The position numbers and the translations under genes are program-made. The notes beneath the pieces are model-generated. The model saw only the letters and a program-made list of their open reading frames with translations. It did not search any database and had not been told where the DNA came from. From assembly GCF_003253705.1 (NCBI RefSeq), contig NZ_QKYU01000001.1:186001-250000 (forward strand): 64,000 bases of DNA, given 5' to 3'. This DNA is from Humitalea rosea. GTDB taxonomy: Bacteria; Pseudomonadota; Alphaproteobacteria; Acetobacterales; Acetobacteraceae. This document shows positions 9,722 to 19,195 of this stretch, in pieces (position 1 is the first letter of the stretch; each line of letters opens with the position of its first letter).

Positions 9722-11617
9722 ATGAGCAAGAAGGAGGAGGAACGCAGGCGCGGCGCCTTCACCCGGCGCGCGGTGCTGCTGGCCACCGGGCAGGTCGGGC
9801 TGTTCGGCTTCCTCGGCTGGCGGCTGCACCGCCTGCAGGTGCAGGAGGGCGACCGCTATGCCACCCTGGCCGAGGAGAACCGCATCTCCGCGCGGCTGAT
9901 CGCCCCGCCGCGCGGCCGGGTGATGGACCGTACCGGCCATGTCGTGGCGGCCAACCGGCTGAACTGGCGGGCGCTGCTCGTCGCCGAGCAGACCCAGGAT
10001 GTGAACGCGACGCTGGAGACCTTCTCCCGCATCGTGCCGCTCGCCGAGCATGAGCGCACGCGCATCGAGCGCGAGGTCCGCCGCCGCCGCCGCTTCGTTC
10101 CCGCCGTGGTGCGCGAGTTCCTGACCTGGGACGAGATGGCGCGGATCGAGATGAACGCGCCGGACCTGCCGGGCATCAGCATCGATGTCGGCACCACGCG
10201 GCTCTACCCCGAGGCCGAGCACCTCGCCCATATCGTGGGCTATGTCGCGCCCCCGGCCGAATCCGACATCGACGGCGATCCGCTGCTGGAACTGCCGGGC
10301 ATCCGCGTCGGCCGCGCCGGGATCGAGCGCCACCACGACCGGCTGCTGCGCGGCCGCGCGGGCGCCGTTCAGCTCGAGGTCAATGCCGTCGGCCGCGTCA
10401 TCCGCGAGTTGGACCGGCGCGAGGGCGTGCCTGGCCAGGATGTGCAGATCAGCATCGACACCGGGCTGCAGAAGGCGGTTCGCGAGCGGATCGAGGAAGG
10501 CACCAGCGTCGTCGTCATGGACGTCCGCAATGGCGAGGTGCTGGCCATGGCGAGCCAGCCCTCCTTCGACCCCAATTTGTTCAATTCCGGCGTCTCCAAC
10601 GCGCAATGGCGCGCCTGGACCGCCAATCGCGCGACGCCGCTGATCAACAAGGCGACCAACGGGCTCTACGCCCCGGGCAGCACCTTCAAGATGGTGGTGG
10701 CCTCGGCGGCGCTGGAGGCCAAGGTCTGCACCCCGGGCGAGCGGGTGACCTGCCCCGGCTACTACGACCTTGGCGATACCCGCTTCCACTGCTGGTCGCG
10801 CTACGGCCATGGCGGGGTGGACATGCGGTCGGCGCTGAAGCTGTCCTGCGACGTCTATTTCTACGAGATGGCCAAGCGCACCGGCATGGACCGCATGGCC
10901 GCCATGGCCAATCGCTACGGGCTCGGGGTCGAGCTCGACATCGAACTGCCCGGCAGCCGCCGCGGTTTCGTGCCCACCCGGGCCTGGCGCATGGCGCAGG
11001 GCAAGGCCTGGAACCTCGGCGATACCGTGGTGCATGGCATCGGGCAGGGCTTCTACCAGCTCACCCCGCTCAGCCTCTGCACCATGGTCTCGCGTGTCGC
11101 CTCGGGCCGGGCCGTCCAGCCGCATCTGACGCGCGCCGTCGGCGGCCGCCCGATCCGCGGCGTCCGCCCCGAGGATTGGCCGAGCATGGGCCTGCCCGAC
11201 CGCGACCTCCGGCTCATGCGGGAGGGCATGTGGGCGGTGGTGAACGAGGAGGGCGGCACCGCCCGCATCGCACGCCTGCCGGCGGGGCTCGGCCAGATGG
11301 CGGGCAAGACCGGCACCACCCAGGTCCGCCGCGTCAGCCGCGAACAGCGCGAGCGCGGCTTCCGGGTCGAGACCATGCCGCGCGAATGGCGCCCGCATGC
11401 GCTCTTCGTCGGCTTCGCGCCGCATGACAATCCGCAATACGCCGTCAGCGTGGTGGTGGAGCATGGCACCAGCGGCTCGGCCGCCGCCGCCCCCCTGGCA
11501 CGGGATGTGATGGCCGAGACCCTGACCCGGATGCGCGGCGGCTCCGGCCCCGGGCAGCGGGTGGCCGATGCGGTGCCGGGCGGCCCGGTGCCGACGCCGC
11601 GGCGGGATGGCGGCTGA
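9722..11617 (+). CDS. mrdA: Penicillin-binding protein 2, elongasome transpeptidase
   Basis: 631 residues. PBP2 cross-links peptidoglycan during lateral growth with RodA. A single N-terminal membrane segment (LLATGQVGLFGFLGW) leads to the dimerisation domain (ENRISARLIAPPRGRVMDRTG). The transpeptidase has the active serine in APGSTFKMVV and KTGTTQ as the third motif. The middle motif appears as SCD (LSCDVYFYEM), as is usual for PBP2. The start is ambiguous by design: TGAGCAAG occurs three times in a row between 9695 and 9728, with ATGs at 9708 and 9722. Its last base overlaps the rodA start. Confidence 0.96.
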   Translation: MSKKEEERRRGAFTRRAVLLATGQVGLFGFLGWRLHRLQVQEGDRYATLAEENRISARLIAPPRGRVMDRTGHVVAANRLNWRALLVAEQTQDVNATLETFSRIVPLAEHERTRIEREVRRRRRFVPAVVREFLTWDEMARIEMNAPDLPGISIDVGTTRLYPEAEHLAHIVGYVAPPAESDIDGDPLLELPGIRVGRAGIERHHDRLLRGRAGAVQLEVNAVGRVIRELDRREGVPGQDVQISIDTGLQKAVRERIEEGTSVVVMDVRNGEVLAMASQPSFDPNLFNSGVSNAQWRAWTANRATPLINKATNGLYAPGSTFKMVVASAALEAKVCTPGERVTCPGYYDLGDTRFHCWSRYGHGGVDMRSALKLSCDVYFYEMAKRTGMDRMAAMANRYGLGVELDIELPGSRRGFVPTRAWRMAQGKAWNLGDTVVHGIGQGFYQLTPLSLCTMVSRVASGRAVQPHLTRAVGGRPIRGVRPEDWPSMGLPDRDLRLMREGMWAVVNEEGGTARIARLPAGLGQMAGKTGTTQVRRVSREQRERGFRVETMPREWRPHALFVGFAPHDNPQYAVSVVVEHGTSGSAAAAPLARDVMAETLTRMRGGSGPGQRVADAVPGGPVPTPRRDGG

Positions 11618-12762
11618 TGGCCTTCGAACGCCGCCTGCTGATGCGCGAACGTGGGACGGGGGTGCTGGAGAAGCTCTGGCTGATCCCCTGGACCTTCGTG
11701 ATGCTGCTCTCGGCGGTGGCCGCGGTCGGCTATGTCGCGCTGTATTCGGCCGGCGGCGGCTCGGCCGAGCCCTATGCCAGCAAGCATCTGCTGCGCTTCG
11801 GCTTCGGGCTGGTGATGATGCTGTCGCTCGCCCTGGTGGACATCAGGGTGATCGCCCGATTCGCCTGGGTCGGCTGGCTCGGGGGCGTGGCGCTGCTGGT
11901 GCTGGTGGCGCTGCATGGCAATGTCGGCAAGGGCGCGCAGCGCTGGATCGATATCGGCCCGATCCAGCTGCAACCCTCCGAACTCATGAAGATCATGCTG
12001 GTGCTGGGGCTGGCCGCCTGGTTCCACCGCGCCTCCTGGGAGCGGGTGGGCAATCTGCTGTTTTTGATCCCGCCGGTGCTGATGGTGCTGATCCCGGTCG
12101 GGCTGATCCTGAAGCAGCCCAATCTCGGCACCGGGCTGATCACCGCTTTGGTCGGCGGCGGCATGTTCTTCGCGGCCGGGGTGCGCTGGTGGAAATTTGC
12201 CGTGGTGGCGGGAATCGCCGGGGTCATCGCCCCCATCGCCTATGACCGGCTGCACGATTACCAGCGGGCGCGAATCACCACCTTCCTCGACCCGGAAAGC
12301 GACCCGCTCGGCGCCGGCTACAACATCATCCAGAGCAAGATCGCGCTCGGCTCGGGCGGAGTCTGGGGCAAGGGGTTCCTGCAAGGCACCCAGGGCCATC
12401 TGAATTTCCTGCCGGAAAAACAGACCGATTTCATCTTCACCATGATCGCCGAGGAATTCGGTTTCGCCGGGGCGATCTCGGTGCTGGCGCTGCTGGCGCT
12501 GGTGGTGGTCTTCGGCTTCCTGGTCGCGCTGCGCTGCCGGAACCAGTTCGGGCGGCTGCTGGCGATCGGGCTCGCCACCAACTTCTTCCTTTACGTCTTC
12601 GTCAATGTCGCGATGGTCACCGGCTCGATCCCCGTGGGCGGCGTGCCGCTGCCGCTGATCAGCCACGGCGGCTCGGCCATGCTCACGGTGATGCTGGGCT
12701 TCGGGCTGCTGATGTCGGTCCACGTCCATCGGGACGTGGAATTCGGCGGCAGCCGCGATTGA
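11617..12762 (+). CDS. mrdB: Peptidoglycan glycosyltransferase RodA
   Basis: A 381-residue SEDS-family polymerase that makes glycan strands from lipid II with PBP2. About ten membrane helices are predicted by eye. Family signatures include GNVGKGAQRWIDIGPIQLQPSELMK, ILKQPNLGTGLITALVGG, HLNFLPEKQTDFIFTMIAEEFGF and the final VGGVPLPLISHGGSAMLT. The extracellular loop with FLDPESDPLGAGYNIIQSKIALGSGG is also typical. The start ATG shares one base with the PBP2 stop (TGATG). Last gene of the mre operon. Confidence 0.97.
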   Translation: MAFERRLLMRERGTGVLEKLWLIPWTFVMLLSAVAAVGYVALYSAGGGSAEPYASKHLLRFGFGLVMMLSLALVDIRVIARFAWVGWLGGVALLVLVALHGNVGKGAQRWIDIGPIQLQPSELMKIMLVLGLAAWFHRASWERVGNLLFLIPPVLMVLIPVGLILKQPNLGTGLITALVGGGMFFAAGVRWWKFAVVAGIAGVIAPIAYDRLHDYQRARITTFLDPESDPLGAGYNIIQSKIALGSGGVWGKGFLQGTQGHLNFLPEKQTDFIFTMIAEEFGFAGAISVLALLALVVVFGFLVALRCRNQFGRLLAIGLATNFFLYVFVNVAMVTGSIPVGGVPLPLISHGGSAMLTVMLGFGLLMSVHVHRDVEFGGSRD

Positions 12763-12769
12763 GACGGAC

Positions 12770-12790
12770 AGATGTCGCCCAGATGTCGCC
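12770..12790. repeat. Tandem 10-bp direct repeat before tRNA-Lys
   Basis: AGATGTCGCC occurs at 12770-12779 and 12781-12790 with one base between. No function is assigned. It lies in the short gap between rodA and the tRNA. Confidence 0.5.
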
Positions 12791-12836
12791 AGGGGGGGTG
12801 GACATCCAGGCGTGACGTTGTAGAAGGCCGCTCGGC

Positions 12837-12912
12837 GGGCGCTTAGCTCAGTTGGTAGAGCAGATGACTCTTAATCATCGGGTCCACGGTTCGAGCCCGT
12901 GAGCGCCCACCA
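12837..12912 (+). tRNA. tRNA-Lys (anticodon CTT)
   Basis: A full cloverleaf of 76 bases can be drawn. Acceptor GGGCGCT pairs with AGCGCCC. The D arm contains AGCTCAGTTGGTAGAGC. Anticodon stem GATGA/TCATC holds the loop CTCTTAA, giving anticodon CTT (reads AAG, Lys). T arm CACGG-TTCGAGC-CCGTG follows, then discriminator A and an encoded CCA end. The downstream gene is on the other strand, and there are no attachment-site duplications or integrase nearby. Confidence 0.96.
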
Positions 12913-12944
12913 AGCCTTTCCCGCCCGGCCTCGCGCCGGGCGGA

Positions 12945-14132
12945 TCAGGCTTCCGCCAGATAGGCCATGGCCGCACCCACGCCACCCGGCGCATGCGGCA
13001 CCCCCTCGATCCGCAGCGCCATCTCCACCGCACCCAGGGTGCCCAGGATCATCGGCTCGTTCAGATCCCCCAGATGGCCGATGCGGAACACCTTGCCCGA
13101 CAGCGGGCCGAGGCCGCCGCCGATCGACACGTTGAACCGCTGCAACGCCGTGCGCCGCACCGCCTCGGCATTGTGGCCCTCCGGCATCAGCACCGCGGTC
13201 ACGCTGTCCGACAGCCGGTCCCGCGATTCGCAGAACAGCGCCGGTCCCTTGTTGCCCGACCAGTGGCGCACGCAGCGCCGCACCCCCTCGGCCAAGCGGC
13301 TGTGGCGAGCAAAAACCTGCTCCAGCCCCTCCTCCTCGATCAGCCGCAGCGCTTCGGCCAGGCCGTAGAACAGCGTCACCGGCACGGTGCCGACGAAGCT
13401 GCGGTGCCGGCGCCCGAGCATGTTGGTCCAGGAGAAGTAGTGCTTGGGCAGCTTGGAGCCCGCATGCGCCGCCATCGCCTTGGCCGAGACCCCGGTGAAG
13501 GACATGCCGACCGGCAGCATCAGGCCTTTCTGGCTGCCGCCGACCGCGGCATCCACACCCCATTCATCCATGCGGAAGTCCATGGAGCCGAGCGAGGAGA
13601 TCGTATCGGCCAGGAACAGCGCCGGATGGCCGGTCGCATCCAGTGCGGCGCGGATCTGCGCCAGCGGCAGCACCGCGCCGGTCGCGGTCTCATTGTGCAC
13701 GGCGCAGACGGCCTTGATCGCATGGCCGGTATCGGCCGCCAGTGCGGCCTGCACCGCCGCGATCTCGGCCCCGCGCCGCCAGTCGGCGGCCACCACCTGG
13801 ACCTCGATGCCGAGGTCGATCGCCATCCGCGCCCAGGATTGGGAGAAATGCCCGCTCTCGATGATCAGCACCCGGTCCCCGGCGGAGAGCAGGTTGACCA
13901 GGCAGGCCTCCCAGGCCGCATGGCCGGAGCCGGTGTAGAGGAACACCTCCTGCGTGGTCTTCAACACGCGCTTCAGCCCGGCCACGCAGCCCTCGTAGAG
14001 CGTGAGGAAGCCCCCATCCATGAAATCCACGGAGGCATGGGACAATGCGTGCTGGATGCTGTCGGGGATGTTGGTCGGGCCCGGGTTGGCAAAGAAATGC
14101 CGCCCCCGGGGCAGGCGGGTGAGATCGGCCAT
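12945..14132 (-). CDS. PLP-dependent class V aminotransferase, serine-glyoxylate aminotransferase-like
   Basis: 395 residues. The opening FANPGPTNIPDSIQHALSH and FLYTGSGHAAWEACLVNLLS segments match the alanine/serine-glyoxylate group. The PLP lysine is in GGSQKGLMLPVGMSF, preceded by the DTISSLGSMDFRMDEWGVD segment, where Asp contacts the cofactor. Members transfer the amino group of Ser or Ala to glyoxylate, linking C2 metabolism and serine. The ATG at 14132 is favoured by GAGGGAG upstream on the coding strand; an in-frame ATG at 14165 has no such site. Divergent from the downstream sensor kinase. Substrate is inferred from family. Confidence 0.88.
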   Translation of the reverse strand: MADLTRLPRGRHFFANPGPTNIPDSIQHALSHASVDFMDGGFLTLYEGCVAGLKRVLKTTQEVFLYTGSGHAAWEACLVNLLSAGDRVLIIESGHFSQSWARMAIDLGIEVQVVAADWRRGAEIAAVQAALAADTGHAIKAVCAVHNETATGAVLPLAQIRAALDATGHPALFLADTISSLGSMDFRMDEWGVDAAVGGSQKGLMLPVGMSFTGVSAKAMAAHAGSKLPKHYFSWTNMLGRRHRSFVGTVPVTLFYGLAEALRLIEEEGLEQVFARHSRLAEGVRRCVRHWSGNKGPALFCESRDRLSDSVTAVLMPEGHNAEAVRRTALQRFNVSIGGGLGPLSGKVFRIGHLGDLNEPMILGTLGAVEMALRIEGVPHAPGGVGAAMAYLAEA

Positions 14133-14359
14133 GCGTGTCTGCTCCCTCTTCGGCGACAGTCTCATCCCGGTGGCGGTGCCCGTCGAGGGGAGCGGCCGCC
14201 ACGCACGGCGCTGTGTTCATCCCTGGATTGCAGATCGGGTAAAATCATTGTCGCGCAAAGGAAGAACAGGCTACCCAGCCCGTTCCATCGGATGCGTCTG
14301 GCCCTCAGGACCCGGCATTCGCCACGCCGCTGCTCCTGAGAGGAAAGCCCGTCGCCCCC

Positions 14360-16696
14360 ATGACCGGTGTACCGCCCAAAGCGTTGACGCCCGGTGCCTC
14401 GCTGCCACCGGTCGCAGGGCCCGCGCGTCCTGATGTGCTGCGCCTGATGCTGGCCCACATGCAGCATGGCATCGCCCTCTATGATTCCGAGCATCGGCTG
14501 GTGATGGCCAATGCGCTGGCTGAGAGCCTCGCGGGCCTGGCCCCTGGCACCATGATACCGGGACGCAGGCTCGACGAATTCTTCCGGCAGCAGGCGGAAC
14601 AGGGTGTGTTCGGCCCGGGGTCCGAAGGTGAGGCCGGGCTGCGGATGCGGCTGCAGATCGACCGCTCCCGACCCAGCCGCACCCTGCGGCGCCGGGCGGA
14701 CGGGCGGGTGATGGAAGCCGTCTCCGAGCCGACGCCGGAGGGCGGCTTCGTGATCACGATCACCGATGTGACGGACCGCATCCGTGCCGAGGAGGCCGTC
14801 GCGGCCAAGGCGGCGATGCTGGAGGCGATGGTCGCCAACCTGCGCCACGGCATCGCGCTGTTCGGCCCCGACCGCCGGTTGATCGTCGCGAACCGGCTGA
14901 TCGAACGATTCGGCCATCTGGCGGAGGGCAGCCTCCAGCCGGGTCTCGGCCTGGATACGATCATCGCCATGCAGGTCGCGGCCATGGCGAGCGGGGATCC
15001 GGCCAAGGATGCCGATCTGGCCCGCGCCGCGATCGAGGCCGACCGCTCCAAGCCGATGCGCTACACCCGCTCCACCGCCGCGGGGCTGGTGCTGGACGTC
15101 GCCTCCGACCCGATGCCGGACGGCGGCTTCGTGATCACCATGAGCGACATCAGCCGGCTTTCGGCCGCCGAGAACGAGGCGCGGGCCCAGGCCAACCTGC
15201 TCGGCATCACGCTGCAGAACATGCGGCATGGCATCGCCCTGTTCGGGGAGGACAGGCGGCTGCTCATGCTCAACCAGGATGCCCGGCTGAACTTCGGCGT
15301 GTCCGAGACGACGGGGCGCGTCGGCATGAAGTTCGACGACCTGCTGCAAAATCAGTTCGAGATGGGGGCCTATGGCACCGGGCCAGAGGCCGCGCTGCGC
15401 CTGGCTGCCCTGAAGGAGCATGACCGCCGCCTGCCGCTCCGCAGCCGCCGCAGGGACCGCGAGGGGCGCACGCTCGACGTCATATCCAGCCCGATCGAGG
15501 GCGGGGGCTTCGTCATCAGCGCGACCGATGTCAGCGAGTTGGAAGGCGCGCGGGCGACCGCCGCCGCCCATGCCATGACCCTGCAGGCGACGCTCGACAA
15601 CATCCGCCATGGCATCACGCTGTTCGATGCGAAGGGCGATGTCCTGGCCTTCAACACCGTCTTCACCCGCGTGCTCGACATTCCGCCCGGGGCGGTGCGC
15701 GCCGGCATGAGCATCAACAGCCTCGTCGACCTGCTGGAGGCGCAGGGGGATTACGGCGAGGGCGAGGTCGGCCGGGCCTATGCCACGCGTCTGCGCGCCC
15801 TGGACCGCTCTCAGTCGCTGCGGGCCACGCGGGTGCGGCCCAATGGCATGGTGCTGACGATGGTTTCCGACCCGGTGCCAGGCGGTGGCTTCGTGGTGAC
15901 CTTCACCGATGTAACCGAGGACCGCCGCATCCGCGCCGAGCTGGAAAGCGCCCGCAACGCGGCCGAGGCGGCCAATTCCGCCAAATCCCGCTTCCTCGCC
16001 ACCATGACGCATGAGCTGCGAACCCCGCTGCATGCCGTGATCGGCTTCTCCGAGGCGCTGATGCCCGAGCCGCCGCCGGCACGCGCAAAGGAATTCATCG
16101 CCAGCATCCATGAGGCCGGCCAGCATCTGCTGTCGCTGATCGACAACATCCTGGACGTCACCCGCGCCGAGACGGCGGGGCTGGTGATGGCCGATTACGA
16201 CGTGCATGTCGGCGCGCTGATCGACAGCGCGGTGCGGGTGATACGCGCCGCGGCCGATAGCGGCGGCATCACCGTGGTGACGAATGTGCCGAGCAGCCTG
16301 CCGCGGCTGCGCGCCGATGAGTTGCGGCTGCGCCAGATCCTGCTGAACCTGCTTGCCAATGCGGTGAAATTCACGCCCGCGGGCGGCATGGTGACCGTGC
16401 GGGCGGCGGTGCGGGACAGCGGGGAGCTCTGCATCTCCGTCACCGACACCGGCATCGGCATGTCGGAGGAGGAGACGCCGCTGATCTTCCAGCCCTTCAG
16501 CCAGATCGACAGCTCACTCTCGCGGCGCTTTCCGGGCTCGGGCCTCGGCCTCTACCTGTCCCGCGTGCTGGCCGAGGCCCATGGCGGCAGCCTCACCGTC
16601 TCCAGCACCGCAGGGGTCGGCACCACCATGATGGTGCTGCTGCCGGCCGCCCGGCTGCGGCCCCAGGGCGATGACGCGGGCGGCGCCGCGTCGTAG
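14360..16696 (+). CDS. Soluble sensor histidine kinase with four tandem PAS-like repeats
   Basis: 778 residues with no membrane segment. Residues about 27-520 are four copies of one sensor unit. The signature (M/L/I)(Q/R)HGI(A/T)L(Y/F) has its His at residues 36, 163, 290 and 417, exactly 127 apart each time, and each unit ends GGFVIT or GGFVVT-xxDV. These look like PAS_7 domains. The kinase core has the phosphoacceptor His551 in ATMTHELRTPLHAVIGFSEAL, an N-box LLNLLANAVKF (Asn667), VTDTGIGMS and PGSGLGLYLSRVLAEAHGG. There is no receiver domain and no response regulator next to it, so its partner is unknown. An AGAGGAAAG sequence lies 14 bases before the ATG. A serine hydrolase gene follows after 34 bases. 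Confidence 0.9.
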   Translation: MTGVPPKALTPGASLPPVAGPARPDVLRLMLAHMQHGIALYDSEHRLVMANALAESLAGLAPGTMIPGRRLDEFFRQQAEQGVFGPGSEGEAGLRMRLQIDRSRPSRTLRRRADGRVMEAVSEPTPEGGFVITITDVTDRIRAEEAVAAKAAMLEAMVANLRHGIALFGPDRRLIVANRLIERFGHLAEGSLQPGLGLDTIIAMQVAAMASGDPAKDADLARAAIEADRSKPMRYTRSTAAGLVLDVASDPMPDGGFVITMSDISRLSAAENEARAQANLLGITLQNMRHGIALFGEDRRLLMLNQDARLNFGVSETTGRVGMKFDDLLQNQFEMGAYGTGPEAALRLAALKEHDRRLPLRSRRRDREGRTLDVISSPIEGGGFVISATDVSELEGARATAAAHAMTLQATLDNIRHGITLFDAKGDVLAFNTVFTRVLDIPPGAVRAGMSINSLVDLLEAQGDYGEGEVGRAYATRLRALDRSQSLRATRVRPNGMVLTMVSDPVPGGGFVVTFTDVTEDRRIRAELESARNAAEAANSAKSRFLATMTHELRTPLHAVIGFSEALMPEPPPARAKEFIASIHEAGQHLLSLIDNILDVTRAETAGLVMADYDVHVGALIDSAVRVIRAAADSGGITVVTNVPSSLPRLRADELRLRQILLNLLANAVKFTPAGGMVTVRAAVRDSGELCISVTDTGIGMSEEETPLIFQPFSQIDSSLSRRFPGSGLGLYLSRVLAEAHGGSLTVSSTAGVGTTMMVLLPAARLRPQGDDAGGAAS

Positions 16697-16730
16697 CATC
16701 CGGCCCCAGCAGCAAGAGGCACCCCCCAGG

Positions 16731-17945
16731 ATGATCGACGCAAACCCCGAGGATGTGGGCCTTTGCCCGACACGGCTCGCCAGGGTCGGCGCATGGGCCG
16801 ATCGGCTGGTGGCCGATGGCAAGCTCGCGGGGGTGACCACGATGGTCGCGCGGCGCGGCAAGGTCGTGCATCTGCACTGCACCGGGCTCGCGGATCTGGA
16901 GCGCGGCACCGCGATGGCGCCGGACACCATCTTCCGCATCTATTCGATGACCAAGCCGCTCACCAGCGTCGCGATGCTGATGCTGTATGAGGAAGGGCGC
17001 TTCCAGCTCGACGATCCGATCTCCCGCTTCCTGCCGTATTTCGCCAATATGCGGGTGATGAGCGGCGGCCAGCGCGGCAAGATCGAGACGGTGCCGGCCA
17101 CGCGCGACATCACCTTCCGCGACCTGATGACCCATACCTCGGGGCTGACCTACGGCTTCATGGAATCCACCTTGGTGGATGCGATGTACCGCGAGCAGAA
17201 GATCGGCTTCCAGGGCATGCCCGGCACCCTTGGCGAGATGGTGGAGCGGCTGGCGGGGATCCCGCTGATCGCCCAGCCCGGCACCGCCTGGAACTACAGC
17301 CATTCGACCGACGTCCTCGGGCATCTGGTCGCCGTGGTCTCGGGGCAGTCGCTGGAGAGCTTCCTGGCCGAGCGCGTGCTCGGCCCGCTCGGCATGGTCG
17401 ATACCGGCTTCCACGTGCCGGAGGCGAGCCAGCCGCGCTTCGCCGCCAATTACAGCCGGGGCAAGGATGGCAAGCTGCTGCTGATCGACGACCCCCAGGC
17501 CAGCCCCTATCTGGCGGAGCGCCAGATGGCCTCGGGCGGCGGCGGGCTCGTGTCCACGGCGGCCGATTACATGCGCTTCTGCCAGTTCATGCTGAACATG
17601 GGCGAGCTGGATGGTACGCGGCTGTTGGGCGTGAAGACGGTGGAGCTGATGACCTCCAACCACTTGGGCGGCGACATGGCCTCGATGGGGCAGGCCAGGT
17701 TCAGCGAGTCGACCTATGAGGGGATCGGCTTCGGCCTCGGCTTCTCGGTCATGCTCGATCCGGCACGGGCGCAGATCATCGGCACCCCGGGCGAATATGC
17801 CTGGGGCGGGGCCGCCAGCACCGCCTTCTGGGTGGACCCGGAGGAGGAGATGGCGGTGATCCTGCTCACGCAGCTCATGCCGTCATCGACCTATCCGATC
17901 CGGCGTGAGCTGCGAGTGCTGACCTATCAGGCGATCGTGGAGTAG
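16731..17945 (+). CDS. Beta-lactamase-family serine hydrolase (class C/esterase type)
   Basis: 404 residues. The catalytic SxxK is in IYSMTKPLTSVAM, and the tyrosine motif appears as WNYSHSTDVLG (YSH in place of the usual YxN). A GGGGLVSTAADYMRFCQFML block and a late WGGAASTAFWVDPEE block are typical of carboxylesterase-type members. There is no signal peptide, so it is probably a cytoplasmic esterase or peptidase and not an exported lactamase. The ATG at 16731 follows AAGAGG closely enough to serve as a start. It lies 34 bases after the kinase gene and its last 19 bases overlap the end of the convergent aminotransferase. Confidence 0.88.
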   Translation: MIDANPEDVGLCPTRLARVGAWADRLVADGKLAGVTTMVARRGKVVHLHCTGLADLERGTAMAPDTIFRIYSMTKPLTSVAMLMLYEEGRFQLDDPISRFLPYFANMRVMSGGQRGKIETVPATRDITFRDLMTHTSGLTYGFMESTLVDAMYREQKIGFQGMPGTLGEMVERLAGIPLIAQPGTAWNYSHSTDVLGHLVAVVSGQSLESFLAERVLGPLGMVDTGFHVPEASQPRFAANYSRGKDGKLLLIDDPQASPYLAERQMASGGGGLVSTAADYMRFCQFMLNMGELDGTRLLGVKTVELMTSNHLGGDMASMGQARFSESTYEGIGFGLGFSVMLDPARAQIIGTPGEYAWGGAASTAFWVDPEEEMAVILLTQLMPSSTYPIRRELRVLTYQAIVE

Positions 17946-19195
17946 CTCGCCAAAGCGGCGGCGAAGGCCTCCACGGTATAGGCGACGTCCTCAGGCGTAT
18001 GGGCCAGCGAGATGTAGTACTTGCTGTCCCCCTTGAGGATGCCGGCGGCGCGCAGGCATTTGTTCACATGCGCCTGCATCCGCGCGTCATTGCGCAGCCC
18101 GGCGCGGTAGTCGGGCAGGTCGCCATCGGCGAAGACTACATCGAACAGCGGCGGCTCGCCCACCACCTGGGCGGGGACGCCGGCCTTGCGGGCGGCCTCG
18201 GTCAGCCCGTCCATCAGGCTGCGGCCGGTTGCGAACAACGCCTCGTAAGTCCCTGGACGGCGCAGGATTTCCAAGGTCGCCAGCCCTGCCACGGCCGCCA
18301 CCGGATTGCCGGAGAGCGTGCCGACCTGCATGAGAAAACCGTCGTCACCGACCTTGGCGCGGTCGAAATGCGCCATGATGTCGGCCCGCCCGGCCACGGC
18401 CGAAAGCGGGAAGCCGCCGCCCAGCACCTTGCCCAAGGTGCAGAGGTCCGGCGTCACCCCATAGTATTCCTGCGCCCCGCCATAGGCGAAGCGGAAGCCG
18501 GTCACGACCTCGTCGAAGATCAGCGGGATGCCGAAGCGGGCGGTGACCTCGCGCAGCGCCTCCAAAAAACCGGCGCGGGGCGGGATCAGCCGCTGCAGGG
18601 GCTCGACGATGACGCCGCCGATCTCGTCGTGATGCGCCTCGATCAGCGCGACAGCGGTCGCGGCATCGTTGAAGGGGGCGATCAGCATGTCATCGGTGAC
18701 GCGCGCCGGGATGCCGGCGGAATCGGAGATCGCCTGCGGGAAATTGCCCGGTCGCTTCGGCGCCATGCTCATCAGCGCATGGTCGCTCATGCCATGGAAG
18801 CCGCCCTCGAACTTGAGGATTTTTTCGCGGCCGCGGAAGGCGCGGGCGACGCGCATCGCATACATGTCGGCCTCGGTGCCGCTGCTGAGGAAGCGAACCT
18901 GCTCGGCGCAGGGCACGGCCTCGACGATGGCGGCGGCAAGCTCGATCCCGGCGGCGTTGTTGGCGAAGAAGGTGGTGCCGCGCGGGATTTGCGCCATCAC
19001 CGCCGCCGTCACCTCCGGATGGGCATGGCCGACCAGCATCGGGCCGCTGCCGAGCAGATAGTCGATGTAGTCGCGGCCCTCACTGTCGCGGACATGGCCG
19101 CCGATTCCCTCGGCGATGACGATGTCGCTGGCGAGATTGCCGAAATTCCCGGCGGGCAGGACGCGATGGGCGGTGGCAAGCAGGAGTTCGTTCAT
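17927..19195 (-). CDS. Class III aminotransferase, glutamate-1-semialdehyde aminomutase-like
   Basis: 422 residues. Class III PLP fold elements include FLSSGTEADMYAMRVARAFRG (phosphate binding), KFEGGFHGMSDHALMS, IFDEVVTGFRFAYGG (Asp to pyridine N) and TLGKVLGGGFPLSAVAGR with the PLP Lys. It resembles HemL, but the setting (an operon with a molybdopterin oxidoreductase and a PEP-mutase-fold enzyme) argues for a catabolic transaminase. The start ATG at 19195 overlaps the upstream stop (ATGA), which suggests translational coupling. ATG 19213 is an alternative. The 3' end overlaps the convergent serine hydrolase by 19 bases. Confidence 0.85.
   Translation of the reverse strand: MNELLLATAHRVLPAGNFGNLASDIVIAEGIGGHVRDSEGRDYIDYLLGSGPMLVGHAHPEVTAAVMAQIPRGTTFFANNAAGIELAAAIVEAVPCAEQVRFLSSGTEADMYAMRVARAFRGREKILKFEGGFHGMSDHALMSMAPKRPGNFPQAISDSAGIPARVTDDMLIAPFNDAATAVALIEAHHDEIGGVIVEPLQRLIPPRAGFLEALREVTARFGIPLIFDEVVTGFRFAYGGAQEYYGVTPDLCTLGKVLGGGFPLSAVAGRADIMAHFDRAKVGDDGFLMQVGTLSGNPVAAVAGLATLEILRRPGTYEALFATGRSLMDGLTEAARKAGVPAQVVGEPPLFDVVFADGDLPDYRAGLRNDARMQAHVNKCLRAAGILKGDSKYYISLAHTPEDVAYTVEAFAAALASYSTIA

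Noticed and set aside
12763-12944. Possible integration site at tRNA-Lys
   Set aside because: No integrase, attachment-site duplication or compositional change next to the tRNA; the 10-bp direct repeat is upstream of it.
16731-17945. A class C beta-lactamase resistance gene
   Set aside because: No signal peptide and a YSH instead of YxN motif; more likely an esterase-type member.
17927-19195. hemL (glutamate-1-semialdehyde aminomutase)
   Set aside because: Class III fold fits, but the operon context is catabolic, and alphaproteobacteria usually make ALA from glycine and succinyl-CoA.
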